A DNA stretch of 64,000 nucleotides from NCBI GenBank assembly GCA_964553105.1, contig CAZKJO010000001.1, forward strand, positions 1 through 64,000, given 5' to 3'. Source of the stretch: Profundicola sp964553105 (lineage in GTDB: Bacteria; Bacteroidota; Bacteroidia; Flavobacteriales; Weeksellaceae). Positions 36,038 to 45,994 of the stretch are shown here, one piece after another (within the stretch, counting starts at the first letter, position 1; each line of letters starts with the position of its first letter). The position numbers were made by a program, and so were the translations under genes. The notes under the pieces are model-generated. The model was not told the origin of the DNA and did not search any database. It saw only the letters and a list, made by a program, of their open reading frames with translations.

Positions 36038-37289
36038 GAATGATTTTATTTCCAATTCTGCAATTTAAGCATTTTTTAGAATCGCAGTAATGTTTTTTTA
36101 ATTCTAAATAAGCTTGACTATCGACTGCATCTTTAATTTGCGCACCAATTTGCTTAAAGCTTTGAATAATAGAATTATTTTCGGGCTTAATTTCTCTAAC
36201 TATGTTCAGCAAATCCTCTATGTTATCGGCTCCATATTTTTTAGCATACAAATACTTAATCGGTACCACGGCGTTTAGAATGATAAGTTGAATTCTTTGT
36301 TGCGTCAGCCACTTTTCGGTATTTGTCTTAGCTATATTACCAAACGTATAATGCGTGTTCCAATAAGCGGAAGCTTTTACTTTAAGAAAAACATCATTTA
36401 ATTGATTTAAAGTTTGAGCGGTCAATATTTTTGAAAATAAATTAGGTTCATTAGCATACAAATTCGACAATTGGGAAATTCTTATCGTAGGAAAATTAGG
36501 CGGCCTTAATCTCAATAATTTAAAATGATGATTTTCTAATGATTTCAAATTGTATTTATGCTTCAAAAATTGATATTGATCTGCGAGCATTTGATGAAAA
36601 TCATCCGCTGGTTTATCTAAGTAGCCAGCTTGACCAAATAGAAACGCCTCTAAATTTTCAGCTTTACGATTGATTTCTTGTAAATTTTTAAATGGGAAAG
36701 ATTTAGCTAACATTTCAAATGCATCTGCATTTACCTTTAAACCAAACACATAAGAAATTCGTATAAACATCAGAGCTTCCCAATCTCCATGTAAGCGTTC
36801 GAGTCGTTGCTCTAAAACACGTGACCACTCCTCTAATCTCTGAATATACAAAGCTTCTAAAAAACTAGATTTAGTGAATTCATCTACCTTATAAAAGAGG
36901 TTTTCGCATGGAATAAATTGAGTCGTAGTCTGTAGGTTTTTATAGTTTTCGAAAAGACTTAATGGAATTCTGCTATTCATTTCTACCAACGGACAGTCAT
37001 GTGGCATCTCGTCGGTATCGTGATGATAAACTACGTGAAGAATTAAATTTTCATAATTTGGGTCATGATCATGCCCATGAAGATGCCAATCTGAAGTTTT
37101 GACATGAATTTCCACATTACCATGCCATGATATTTCTCTAATTTTAAGACTAGCATTCAAAAAATCTGGACCTGCATTAACATTTCTGAGTCCTGGTTTT
37201 TCAACAAAAACTTCCTCGCCATCCCATGTAATTAAAGGATTATCGAACAGTTTAAACTGCCAAATATAATATAGAAAGTCCTCAGTCAA
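36024..37289 (-). CDS. DUF2851 family protein
   Basis: A 421-residue cytoplasmic protein. The N-terminal part with LRNVNAGPDFLNASLKI, WHGNVEIHVKTSDWHLHGHD and LHVVYHHD is characteristic of DUF2851, which is widespread in Bacteroidota and of unknown function. The fold of that part resembles a nuclease-like or carbohydrate-binding beta core, but I cannot decide. The C-terminus has CDSKKCLNCRIGNKI, a possible Cys4-type metal site. It lies 76 bp after prfA. Confidence 0.8.
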   Translation of the reverse strand: MTEDFLYYIWQFKLFDNPLITWDGEEVFVEKPGLRNVNAGPDFLNASLKIREISWHGNVEIHVKTSDWHLHGHDHDPNYENLILHVVYHHDTDEMPHDCPLVEMNSRIPLSLFENYKNLQTTTQFIPCENLFYKVDEFTKSSFLEALYIQRLEEWSRVLEQRLERLHGDWEALMFIRISYVFGLKVNADAFEMLAKSFPFKNLQEINRKAENLEAFLFGQAGYLDKPADDFHQMLADQYQFLKHKYNLKSLENHHFKLLRLRPPNFPTIRISQLSNLYANEPNLFSKILTAQTLNQLNDVFLKVKASAYWNTHYTFGNIAKTNTEKWLTQQRIQLIILNAVVPIKYLYAKKYGADNIEDLLNIVREIKPENNSIIQSFKQIGAQIKDAVDSQAYLELKKHYCDSKKCLNCRIGNKIIHDVR

Positions 37290-37365
37290 AAGTCTCGTTT
37301 TGACTAAGTTATAAAAAGAAAACTATTTAATCTTAAAAATTATTCAGTTTTGAAACTTAAATCGA

Positions 37366-38454
37366 TTAAAAAACCTCATCACTACCAGCCTGCAACTTCG
37401 CCGTATTTTCAGCAAGCTTGAGCGCATCGATCATTTCTTGAATATCACCATTCATGAAATTGTCTAAATTAAAGATGGATTTATTAATTCTATGATCGGT
37501 AACGCGACCTTGTGGATAGTTATAGGTTCTAATTTTAGCCGAACGGTCTCCACTTGAAACTAGAGATTTTCTTTGTTCTGATCGTTCATTTTGAGCTTTT
37601 TCTAACTCAATTTCATACAATTTAGCACGTAATAATTGTAAAGCTTTTTCCCTATTCTTATGTTGAGAACGAGATTCTTGGCATTGAATTGTAATTCCAG
37701 AAGGATGGTGAGTCAATTGAACCTTAGTTTCAACTTTGTTTACATTCTGCCCTCCAGCACCACTCGAACGAGCTGTTTGGTATTCTAAGTCAGCTGGGTT
37801 AATTTCAATATCAACTTCTTCTGCTTCTGGTAGTACTGCCACCGTAATAGCCGAAGTATGCACCCTTCCTTGTGATTCTGTTTCTGGAATCCGCTGAACA
37901 CGGTGAACTCCAGATTCGAATTTCATAGTTCCATAAACTCGATCTCCCGAAACTTCCATCACCAATTCCTTGTATCCTTTAATACTACCTTCGTTAGCAT
38001 TTAGAATTTCGAATTTCCAATTCTTTTCTTTGAAGTACATGGTATACATTCTGAAAACATCTTCCACGAATATGGCTGCTTCATCCCCACCAGTACCAGC
38101 ACGTAATTCCACAATTACGTTTTTATCATCTGCAGGATCTTTAGGAATCAACATAAACTTGATTTCTTCTTCAAAATCAGATAAATTAGAAAGCACCTCA
38201 TCTTTTTCCATTTTCGCTAATTCAATCATGCCAGGATCCTCTGAATTTTCTATAATTTCATTGGCCTCTTCAAGCAAGTTTAGACGCGCTTCATAGTCCT
38301 TTTTGACTTCCATATATTCCTTTAAATCGGAATATTCTTTGTTTAATTTGGCATAACGTTCATGGTCTTGAATAATATCAGGTTGAATAATTAAATCCTG
38401 AATTTCATCAAAACGTTGTTGTATACCTTGTAATTTTTCTAATAAATCTGACAT
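37366..38454 (-). CDS. prfA: Peptide chain release factor 1
   Basis: RF1 recognises UAA and UAG and triggers peptide release. The 362-residue protein contains the GGQ motif (SSGAGGQNVNKVET) and the codon-recognition loop QRIPETESQGRVHTSA, where the PxT tripeptide is PET instead of the common PAT/PVT. Length is standard. A TATATTTG -7 box is at 38490-38497 on the minus strand, 35 bp before the start. Confidence 0.96.
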   Translation of the reverse strand: MSDLLEKLQGIQQRFDEIQDLIIQPDIIQDHERYAKLNKEYSDLKEYMEVKKDYEARLNLLEEANEIIENSEDPGMIELAKMEKDEVLSNLSDFEEEIKFMLIPKDPADDKNVIVELRAGTGGDEAAIFVEDVFRMYTMYFKEKNWKFEILNANEGSIKGYKELVMEVSGDRVYGTMKFESGVHRVQRIPETESQGRVHTSAITVAVLPEAEEVDIEINPADLEYQTARSSGAGGQNVNKVETKVQLTHHPSGITIQCQESRSQHKNREKALQLLRAKLYEIELEKAQNERSEQRKSLVSSGDRSAKIRTYNYPQGRVTDHRINKSIFNLDNFMNGDIQEMIDALKLAENTAKLQAGSDEVF

Positions 38455-38586
38455 ATGATGGCTGGAATTTTCTTCTTATAAAAGAGATGCAAATATATAT
38501 AAAATTGATTTAGAGTTAATACTTATATATAGATAGTCTTTAGGTTTTAAGATAGATTTATAAGTTTGTAATCAAATTCTTGCGCA

Positions 38587-38617
38587 TAAAAAAATCCGCT
38601 CATCACTGAACGGATTT
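38587..38617 (-). terminator. Terminator of glnN
   Basis: AAATCCGTTCA GTGA TGAGCGGATTT on the minus strand, one G-U pair, then T-run; 20 bp after the glnN stop. Confidence 0.88.
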
Positions 38618-38637
38618 AAAATAATTGAAGTTTAATT

Positions 38638-40824
38638 TTATCTCAAAAACATCATTTCACGATATTTTGGTAATGGCCACATTTCGTCGTCCACCATCAT
38701 TTCTAATTCATCGACATGAAAACGGATTTCTTCCATTCTTGGCTTCACTTTATCACAAAAATACTCAGCTTTTTCTTGTGCGTCTTCCATTTCAATAGCC
38801 ATATTTTTATCCTCTAATAAAGCCTCTGTTAATCTCTTCAATTCAGAGTTATGAGAAGAAATTTTCTGAATAAATTCAAATTCTTCTTTTCCATATTCCA
38901 TAAAATCTGGTCCGAAAATATCTTTTAGGCCCTTAACGTTTTCAATTAATTCATTCTGATATCTGATAGCCGTTGGAACAATGTGATTTCTCGCTAAATC
39001 TGCTAAAACCTGAGATTCTATCGCTATTAAATTACTATATTTCTCAAGTTTAATTTCATTCCTAGCCCTTACCTCTCTTTCGGTTAAAATTCCTGTTTCA
39101 ACATAAACATCGATATTCTTTTTCTCTAACTCAATGGCTAAAGCTTCGGGTGTAGAAACTAGATTTTTTAAGCCACGCTTTTTTGCTTCTTCAACCCATG
39201 CTTGAGAGTAACCATCGCCCTCAAAACGAATCTTTTTACTAGTTTTAATATACTCTCTTAAAACATTAAAAATAGCTTCGTCTTTTTTCAGACCTTTTTT
39301 AATTAAAGCATCAACTTCTTTTTTGAATTCGCGTAATTGCTTGGCCATAATAGTATTCATTACCGTCATGATTTCAGCACAGTTGGCAGTTGAACCTACC
39401 GCACGAATTTCAAATTTATTACCTGTGAAAGCAAAAGGAGAAGTTCTGTTTCTATCGGTATTATCCAATAAAATCTCTGGAATTTTACCAATCAAATTTA
39501 ATTTTAAATTTGTCTTTTCATCAGGACTTAATTTCCCTTTTTTCACTTTTTCTAACTCATCTAAAACGCTAGATAAGGCAGAGCCAATAAACACAGAAAT
39601 AATTGCTGGCGGTGCTTCATTTGCTCCTAACCTGTAATCGTTGGTAGCCGTAGCGATAGCCGAACGAATTAAATCTCCATACTCAGAAACAGCTTTAATA
39701 GTATTCACAAAAAATGTAAGAAACTGAAGGTTTTTCTTAGGGTTCTTACCTGGACTTAATAAGTTATCTCCAGCATCTGTAGCCAAAGACCAGTTGTTAT
39801 GTTTACCAGAACCATTCACACCTTTGAATGGTTTCTCATGTAATAGAACTTTAAAATGATGCTTTCTAGCAATACGCGCCATAATATCCATTAACAATGA
39901 ATTGTGGTCAACAGCTAAATTCGCCTCCTCAAACATAGGAGCAAGCTCAAATTGATTGGGTGCAACCTCATTGTGACGTGTAGTAACAGGGATTCCTAAC
40001 TTTAAACTTTCTCTTTCTAATTCCTTCATGAAGTTCATCGTCCTTGCTGGAATGGAACCAAAATAATGATCATCTAATTGCTGCCCTTTTGCTGGTGCAT
40101 GACCAAGCAATGTTCTACCCGTAAGTTGCAAATCGGGTCTTGCATTCACAAAACCTAAATCAACCAAAAAATATTCTTGCTCCCAACCCAAAGTTGCCTG
40201 AACTTTTTTAGTATTACGATCAAAGTAAGCCTTCATAACATCGGTTGCAGCCACATCTATTTCATTTAAAGCTTTTAATAAAGGTGTTTTATAATCCAAT
40301 GTCTCGCCCGTATAGGAAATAAACACCGAAGGTATACATAAGGTAGTCCCGATAATAAAAGCGGGAGAAGTTGGATCCCACGCTGTATATCCGCGTGCCT
40401 CGAATGTATTTCTAATTCCTCCGCTCGGGAAAGATGAAGCATCTGGCTCTTGCTGAATTAACATACTACCATTAAAACGTTCAATTGCTTTCCCAGGCTC
40501 TATGGGTGTAAAGAAAGAATCATGTTTCTCTGCAGTTGCACCATTGAGTGGCTGAAACCAGTGTGTATAATGGGTCACACCTTTAGCTAATGACCAATCC
40601 TTAAGCGCAACCGCAATCTGATCAGCGATGTCCCGCGATATCTTATCTCCTCTCTCAACGGCTCCGCTAATACTTTTATAAGCTTCCTTGGTAAGATATT
40701 CTCTCATGGTATCCATTGAAAATACATTATCGCAAAAGTATTCCGATAATTTTTTCTCTAATAGGACTTCGCGGTCTGGCAAAGTACTTAATTTCTCGAT
40801 GGCTTTGAATCGTAATGTAGACAT
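38638..40824 (-). CDS. glnN: Glutamine synthetase, type III
   Basis: Dodecameric GSIII assimilates ammonia into glutamine. The 728 residues fit the type III family (about 700-730), much longer than GSI. Seen are the family N-terminal region, THWFQPLNG with EKHDSF, LGWEQEYFLVD (metal-binding Glu), the HNEVAPNQFELAP segment and GSGKHNNWSL. It is the only glutamine synthetase here and is transcribed alone. A perfect palindrome GGTTGAAATCAACC (40912-40925) upstream could be a regulatory site. Confidence 0.96.
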   Translation of the reverse strand: MSTLRFKAIEKLSTLPDREVLLEKKLSEYFCDNVFSMDTMREYLTKEAYKSISGAVERGDKISRDIADQIAVALKDWSLAKGVTHYTHWFQPLNGATAEKHDSFFTPIEPGKAIERFNGSMLIQQEPDASSFPSGGIRNTFEARGYTAWDPTSPAFIIGTTLCIPSVFISYTGETLDYKTPLLKALNEIDVAATDVMKAYFDRNTKKVQATLGWEQEYFLVDLGFVNARPDLQLTGRTLLGHAPAKGQQLDDHYFGSIPARTMNFMKELERESLKLGIPVTTRHNEVAPNQFELAPMFEEANLAVDHNSLLMDIMARIARKHHFKVLLHEKPFKGVNGSGKHNNWSLATDAGDNLLSPGKNPKKNLQFLTFFVNTIKAVSEYGDLIRSAIATATNDYRLGANEAPPAIISVFIGSALSSVLDELEKVKKGKLSPDEKTNLKLNLIGKIPEILLDNTDRNRTSPFAFTGNKFEIRAVGSTANCAEIMTVMNTIMAKQLREFKKEVDALIKKGLKKDEAIFNVLREYIKTSKKIRFEGDGYSQAWVEEAKKRGLKNLVSTPEALAIELEKKNIDVYVETGILTEREVRARNEIKLEKYSNLIAIESQVLADLARNHIVPTAIRYQNELIENVKGLKDIFGPDFMEYGKEEFEFIQKISSHNSELKRLTEALLEDKNMAIEMEDAQEKAEYFCDKVKPRMEEIRFHVDELEMMVDDEMWPLPKYREMMFLR

Positions 40825-40845
40825 ATAATTTTATATTTGTTTCGA

Positions 40846-40853
40846 CAAATTTA
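40846..40853 (-). promoter_or_regulatory. Candidate -7 box for glnN
   Basis: TAAATTTG on the minus strand, 22 bp before the ATG. No TTG lies at the standard distance. Confidence 0.45.
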
Positions 40854-40911
40854 AAATAAAATTACTTTACCCCCTATATAATTCAGGTAAAATTTAAATA
40901 AAATTACATTT

Positions 40912-40925
40912 GGTTGAAATCAACC
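40912..40925. promoter_or_regulatory. Perfect palindrome upstream of glnN
   Basis: GGTTGA AA TCAACC lies about 60 bp upstream of the glnN -7 box and just after the antiporter gene. It could be an operator or a small hairpin; no T-run follows on the minus strand. Confidence 0.3.
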
Positions 40926-40940
40926 CTACTTTTGCATAGG

Positions 40941-41882
40941 TTAAAACACTAAATAAACAAAAGCAACGTATGCAAGCACTAAAATTAAACCATGAGGTCG
41001 ACTTAATCTGAATTTCTTGCCAATTTGAGACATGGGTAACAGGATTAAAGAAAATCCAAGCATCCACCATATATCATTTGTAATAAAACGAACATCTTCT
41101 ACCATGATAGGTTGAATAATGGCAGTAATTCCTAATACCGAAAGAATATTAAAAATATTTGACCCAACAAGGTTTCCAAAAGATATAGACCTTTCGCCTT
41201 TTATGGCTGCAATAACCGAAGCTGCCAATTCTGGAACACTGGTTCCAATGGCCACAATCGTTAATCCAATCACACTCTCTGGAACATTAAAGCTAATCGC
41301 AATATTCTTAGCACTATTAACCAATAACTCCGAGCCCAACCATAAACCTGCTGCACCGATGATTAAGTAGAAAAATATAATTATCCATTTCTCATAAACT
41401 TTAGTTCGTTTTTGAGTCACCGAAGAATAAGAGGGCTTTTGAGTTTTAATTAAAAAGTATAAAAACAAGCTTAAAAATAAATTAAATACAATCCCATGCC
41501 ATCTCAATATACCATTATAGTATATCAAGAAAAACATTGCCATAAGGGTAGATATAATCAAGAAAATCCAATCAGTTTTAAAGAACTTACGTGGAATGTT
41601 TATGGGAGAAATAAGTAACGTAACACCCAAAACCAATCCTATGTTGGCTACATTAGAACCTATAACATTTCCTAAAGCAATTCCAGAAGAGCCAACCAAT
41701 GCGGCTTTAATACTCACAATTAATTCAGGCATTGAGGTTGCAAATGAAACGACTGTAAGCCCAATCATCATAGAAGACATTCCTAATCTTGACGCCAATG
41801 CAACAGAAGACTTTAGTAGCCAATTTCCGCCTAATACAAGTAATCCGAAACCAGCTATTAATAATAGAATGTCTAAAAGCAT
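40941..41882 (-). CDS. Calcium/sodium antiporter (CaCA family)
   Basis: A 313-residue inner-membrane antiporter of the YrbG type with ten helices. Both alpha repeats are visible: VVSFATSMPELIVS with GNVIGSNVANIGLVLG, and IVAIGTSVPELAAS with GNLVGSNIFNILSVLG. The acidic residue in each PEL motif binds the cation. It would export Ca2+ in exchange for Na+, in keeping with the sodium pump in the window. A -7 box TATATTTG is at 41908-41915 on the minus strand. Confidence 0.93.
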   Translation of the reverse strand: MLLDILLLIAGFGLLVLGGNWLLKSSVALASRLGMSSMMIGLTVVSFATSMPELIVSIKAALVGSSGIALGNVIGSNVANIGLVLGVTLLISPINIPRKFFKTDWIFLIISTLMAMFFLIYYNGILRWHGIVFNLFLSLFLYFLIKTQKPSYSSVTQKRTKVYEKWIIIFFYLIIGAAGLWLGSELLVNSAKNIAISFNVPESVIGLTIVAIGTSVPELAASVIAAIKGERSISFGNLVGSNIFNILSVLGITAIIQPIMVEDVRFITNDIWWMLGFSLILLPMSQIGKKFRLSRPHGLILVLAYVAFVYLVF

Positions 41883-42087
41883 AAAGAATCTGTTTTGATA
41901 TATAATGCAAATATAGGGTGTTTAGAAAGCTTATCTTTAAAAGCACCTCAATAGAATTGATCATTGGATAAAAAATTTAATTAATCTGAGAATTTCAATC
42001 TGTTCATCTTGTTTCGTAAGCTTCTCGTCTTGTTATCCTTAAAAACCCAAAAAATTCCTTAATTTTACCTACTTCAAAGTAAAGTTT

Positions 42088-45000
42088 ATGAGTACAGCAA
42101 CAGATACTAAGAAATCTAAAGATAACAATCATATTTATTCGCCTAAAAACCATATTCGTATGGTAACTGCGGCCGCGTTATTTGATGGGCATGATGCAGC
42201 TATTAATATCATGCGACGCATCATTCAGCGAACAGGTGTAGAGGTAATTCATTTGGGGCATGATCGCTCGGTAGATGAAGTAGTGAATTGTGCTATACAA
42301 GAGGATGCACAGGCCATTGCAATGACATCTTACCAAGGAGGACACAATGAGTACTTCAAATACATGTATGATTTACTAAACGAAAAAGGTGCTGGACACA
42401 TCAAGATTTTTGGTGGCGGTGGTGGTGTTATTCTACCAGAAGAAATCAAGGATTTGATGGATTATGGTATCGGTAGAATTTATTCTCCAGATGATGGTCG
42501 TGAATTAGGTCTACAAGGCATGATCAACGATATGGTAGAAAGATCAGACTTTGCAACAGGAGAAGAATTATCTTCTGAAATGATTTCTAGATTATCTACG
42601 CATAACATGGTTGATGTTGCGCATAGTATCTCAGCTATCGAAAACAATCCTGAAAAGTTTGAAAGTTTAATTAAAGAAATCGAAAAGAAAGCCAATGCAC
42701 ATGAAACCAAGAACATTCCAGTAATTGGGATTACAGGCACAGGTGGAGCTGGTAAATCATCTTTAGTGGATGAAGTAGTTCGGAGATTCTTAATGAATTT
42801 CCCTGATAAGAAGATTGGAATTATTTCTGTTGACCCAACCAAACGTAAGACTGGTGGTGCATTATTAGGTGATAGAATTAGAATGAACTCTATCAACCAC
42901 CCTAATGTTTATATGCGCTCGATGGCGACGCGTTCGGCTAACGCATCGATTTCTAAGCATGTAGCACCTGCCTTAGATGTTTTAAAAGTTGCTGGTTTTG
43001 ATTTGATTATTCTTGAAACATCGGGAATTGGACAAAGTGGCGCTGAAGTTTTAGAATATTCAGATTTACCTATCTATGTAATGACGCCAGAATATGGTGC
43101 AGCGACTCAATTAGAGAAAATTGATATGCTTGACTTTGCAGAGTTGGTAGTTGTAAATAAAACGGATAAAAAAGGGGCTCTAGATGCCCTACGCGATGTT
43201 AAGAAACAATACCAAAGAAATCACGAATTGTTTATGCAATCTCCTGATGAAATGCCGGTATATGCAACTCGTGCTTCTCAGTTTAATGATCACGGAACTA
43301 ACGAATTCTATGCAGCATTAATTGCAAAAGTAAATGAACTAACAAATAATAAGTTCAATGCTGAGTTATTTCATGCGGCAGAAGCTGAAGAGAACTTATT
43401 CATCATTCCGCCCAGAAGACAAAGGTATTTATCTGAAATTGGTGAAGAGTCCCAACGCTATGAAACTTGGGTAAAAAACCAAACTGAATTAGCTGATAAG
43501 CTTTATGCTATTAAAAAGACTTTAGACTTGGTTGAGAATAAGGAGCTGAAGCTAGATAGCGATTCTCTTTCTGCTAAATTCGAAGATTTAAAAGAAGATT
43601 TAGATAAGGACAACTGGAAAACATTAGAAGGTTGGGAAGACGAGAAAAAGCGTTACAAAGCAGACGAATATATTTTCAAGGTTCGAGACAAGGAAATTAA
43701 AATTAAGACGCATACTGAGTCTCTTTCTCATACACAAATTCCAAAAGTTTGTTTACCAAAATATAAAGCTTGGGGTGATGTTCTAACTTGGGTATTAAGA
43801 GAAAATGTTCCAGGGAAATTCCCTTACACAGCAGGTATTTATCCTTTTAAACGCGAAGGTGAAGACCCAACCAGAATGTTTGCTGGTGAAGGTGGGCCAG
43901 AGCGTACCAACAAACGTTTCCATTATGTGAGTTTAGGAATGCCATCAAAGAGATTATCTACGGCATTTGACTCGGTAACTCTATACGGTCAAGATCCAGG
44001 TGAGCGTCCTGATATTTATGGTAAAATTGGTAATGCTGGGGTTTCGATTGCAACTTTAGATGATGCTAAAAAACTTTATTCAGGTTTTGATTTAAGCAAT
44101 CCCATCACCTCTGTTTCTATGACCATTAATGGTCCGGCAGCTATGTTGTTAGGCTTCTTTATGAACGCAGCCATTGATCAAAATTGTGAGAAATTCATTA
44201 AAGAAAATGGATTAGAAGATAAAGTTGAGGCAAAACTTAAAGAGAAATTCGACGATAATGGATTAGAAAGGCCAACTTATCAGGGGGATTTACCTCAAGG
44301 GAATGACGGTCTTGGGCTTATGTTATTAGGTTTAACAGGAGACGAGGTTTTAGAGGCAGACGATTACACCCGAATAAAAGAAGAGACTTTAAAACAAGTT
44401 CGTGGAACGGTTCAAGCAGATATTTTAAAAGAGGATCAAGCACAAAATACGTGTATTTTCTCTACCGAATTCGCTTTAAAATTAATGGGAGATGTTCAGC
44501 AGTACTTCATCGACGAAGGTGTTAGAAACTTCTACTCCGTATCTATTTCTGGTTACCATATTGCAGAGGCTGGAGCTAATCCAATTACACAATTAGCATT
44601 TACCTTAGCCAACGGGTTTACTTATGTTGAATACTACTTAAGTCGAGGAATGGACATCAACAAATTTGCTCCAAACTTATCGTTCTTCTTCTCTAATGGT
44701 ATCGATGCAGAATATGCTGTGATTGGACGAGTTGCAAGACGTATTTGGGCAAAAGCAATGCGTAATAAATACGAAGCTAATGAGCGTTCACAAATGTTGA
44801 AATACCATATTCAAACAAGTGGTAGATCATTACATGCACAAGAAATAGATTTCAACGATATTAGAACTACGCTACAAGCCTTGTACGCGATTTACGACAA
44901 CTGTAATTCGTTACACACCAATGCTTATGATGAAGCTATCACAACGCCTACCGAAGCAAGTGTACGTCGTGCCATGGCAATTCAGTTGATCATCAACAAA

Positions 45001-45501
45001 GAACTAGGTTTAGCTAAAAATGAAAACCCTATTCAAGGTGCATTTATCATAGAAGAATTAACCGATTTGGTGGAAGAAGCAGTTTATGCGGAATTCGATA
45101 GAATTACAGATCGTGGTGGAGTTTTAGGTGCTATGGAAACTATGTATCAGCGAGGTAAGATTCAAGAAGAGAGTTTATACTACGAACATTTGAAGCATAC
45201 AGGCGAATTCCCAATTATTGGGGTGAATACGTTCTTGAGTAAAGATGGTTCGCCGACGGTAACGCCAGGTGAAGTAATTCGTTCTACAGAAGAAGAAAAA
45301 CAATACCAGATTACCGCTTTAAATAATTATCATAAAGCAAACGAAGAAAAAGCAGCTAAAGCTATTGAAGATTTAAAATCAACGGCACTACACAATGATA
45401 ATATATTTGACGCTTTAATGGAAACAACCAAATATTGCTCATTAGGAGAAATCACACACTCTCTATATGAGATTGGAGGTAGATACAGAAGAAATATGTA
45501 A
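42088..45501 (+). CDS. icmF: Fused isobutyryl-CoA mutase with G-protein chaperone (IcmF)
   Basis: A 1137-residue adenosylcobalamin enzyme that interconverts isobutyryl-CoA and n-butyryl-CoA. The order of domains defines IcmF: B12-binding domain (about 22-155, LFDGHDAAINIMRR supplies the ligand His), MeaI-type GTPase (about 210-420; P-loop GTGGAGKSS, and NKTDKKGA as base-recognition motif) and mutase TIM barrel (about 560-1137; AGIYPFKREGEDPTRMFAGE). Methylmalonyl-CoA mutase proper has a different substrate loop and separate subunits. Related IcmF enzymes also act on pivalyl- or isovaleryl-CoA. It is monocistronic. Confidence 0.93.
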   Translation: MSTATDTKKSKDNNHIYSPKNHIRMVTAAALFDGHDAAINIMRRIIQRTGVEVIHLGHDRSVDEVVNCAIQEDAQAIAMTSYQGGHNEYFKYMYDLLNEKGAGHIKIFGGGGGVILPEEIKDLMDYGIGRIYSPDDGRELGLQGMINDMVERSDFATGEELSSEMISRLSTHNMVDVAHSISAIENNPEKFESLIKEIEKKANAHETKNIPVIGITGTGGAGKSSLVDEVVRRFLMNFPDKKIGIISVDPTKRKTGGALLGDRIRMNSINHPNVYMRSMATRSANASISKHVAPALDVLKVAGFDLIILETSGIGQSGAEVLEYSDLPIYVMTPEYGAATQLEKIDMLDFAELVVVNKTDKKGALDALRDVKKQYQRNHELFMQSPDEMPVYATRASQFNDHGTNEFYAALIAKVNELTNNKFNAELFHAAEAEENLFIIPPRRQRYLSEIGEESQRYETWVKNQTELADKLYAIKKTLDLVENKELKLDSDSLSAKFEDLKEDLDKDNWKTLEGWEDEKKRYKADEYIFKVRDKEIKIKTHTESLSHTQIPKVCLPKYKAWGDVLTWVLRENVPGKFPYTAGIYPFKREGEDPTRMFAGEGGPERTNKRFHYVSLGMPSKRLSTAFDSVTLYGQDPGERPDIYGKIGNAGVSIATLDDAKKLYSGFDLSNPITSVSMTINGPAAMLLGFFMNAAIDQNCEKFIKENGLEDKVEAKLKEKFDDNGLERPTYQGDLPQGNDGLGLMLLGLTGDEVLEADDYTRIKEETLKQVRGTVQADILKEDQAQNTCIFSTEFALKLMGDVQQYFIDEGVRNFYSVSISGYHIAEAGANPITQLAFTLANGFTYVEYYLSRGMDINKFAPNLSFFFSNGIDAEYAVIGRVARRIWAKAMRNKYEANERSQMLKYHIQTSGRSLHAQEIDFNDIRTTLQALYAIYDNCNSLHTNAYDEAITTPTEASVRRAMAIQLIINKELGLAKNENPIQGAFIIEELTDLVEEAVYAEFDRITDRGGVLGAMETMYQRGKIQEESLYYEHLKHTGEFPIIGVNTFLSKDGSPTVTPGEVIRSTEEEKQYQITALNNYHKANEEKAAKAIEDLKSTALHNDNIFDALMETTKYCSLGEITHSLYEIGGRYRRNM

Positions 45502-45525
45502 TTCTTTGTTTTAAAAACTAGCTAT

Positions 45526-45563
45526 AAATGGTCACGTATTTGTTAAAGTATATGGCCATTTTT
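45526..45563 (+). terminator. Probable terminator of icmF
   Basis: AAATGGTC (45526-45533) pairs with GGCCATTT (45554-45561) with one G-U pair, followed by a short T-tract. Confidence 0.55.
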
Positions 45564-45644
45564 AATATCCAATTTATCCATAAAATTCATGTAAACTCTT
45601 GATACAAATTAATTTGTTATCTTTAAGGATAATTTTTTATAAAA

Positions 45645-45917
45645 ATGACAATCAAAATTACGGTGAAGGGCAAAGTACAAGGTGTTTTCTTTAGAGACAC
45701 TTCCAAAGAAATTGCCGACAACATGAACATTAGAGGAACTGTTGAGAATCTCAATAATGGCGATGTGGAAATTTTAGCACAAGGCAAGAGGAAAAATTTA
45801 AAAGAATTTTTAAAATGGTGTGATGAAGGTCCTGAAGATGCAGAGGTTAAAGAAGTGACCTGGAAAGAGATACCTAATTCTAATTTCTTAAAGAATTTTA
45901 TTATCAAACGCTGGTAA
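45645..45917 (+). CDS. Acylphosphatase
   Basis: A 90-residue hydrolase of acyl phosphates. The family signature VKGKVQGVFFRDTS carries the phosphate-binding Arg, and GTVENLNNGDVEI carries the catalytic Asn. The ferredoxin-like fold fills the entire protein. It ends at a bidirectional terminator shared with the SDR gene. Confidence 0.93.
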   Translation: MTIKITVKGKVQGVFFRDTSKEIADNMNIRGTVENLNNGDVEILAQGKRKNLKEFLKWCDEGPEDAEVKEVTWKEIPNSNFLKNFIIKRW

Positions 45918-45937
45918 TTCCAAGCGTATAAAACAAA

Positions 45938-45973
45938 AAAACCTGTAAAGACTAAAATGTCTTTACAGGTTTT
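45938..45973. terminator. Bidirectional terminator between acylphosphatase and SDR genes
   Basis: A perfect 15-bp inverted repeat (45938-45952 with 45959-45973) built on AAACCTGTAAAGAC, 6-nt loop, A/T-runs on both sides. Confidence 0.93.
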
Positions 45974-45994
45974 TACTTTTTTATAACTCCAGAA

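Noticed and set aside
42480..42896. Minus-strand open frame inside icmF.
   Set aside because: It lies wholly within the B12-binding and GTPase parts of icmF and resembles no protein family.
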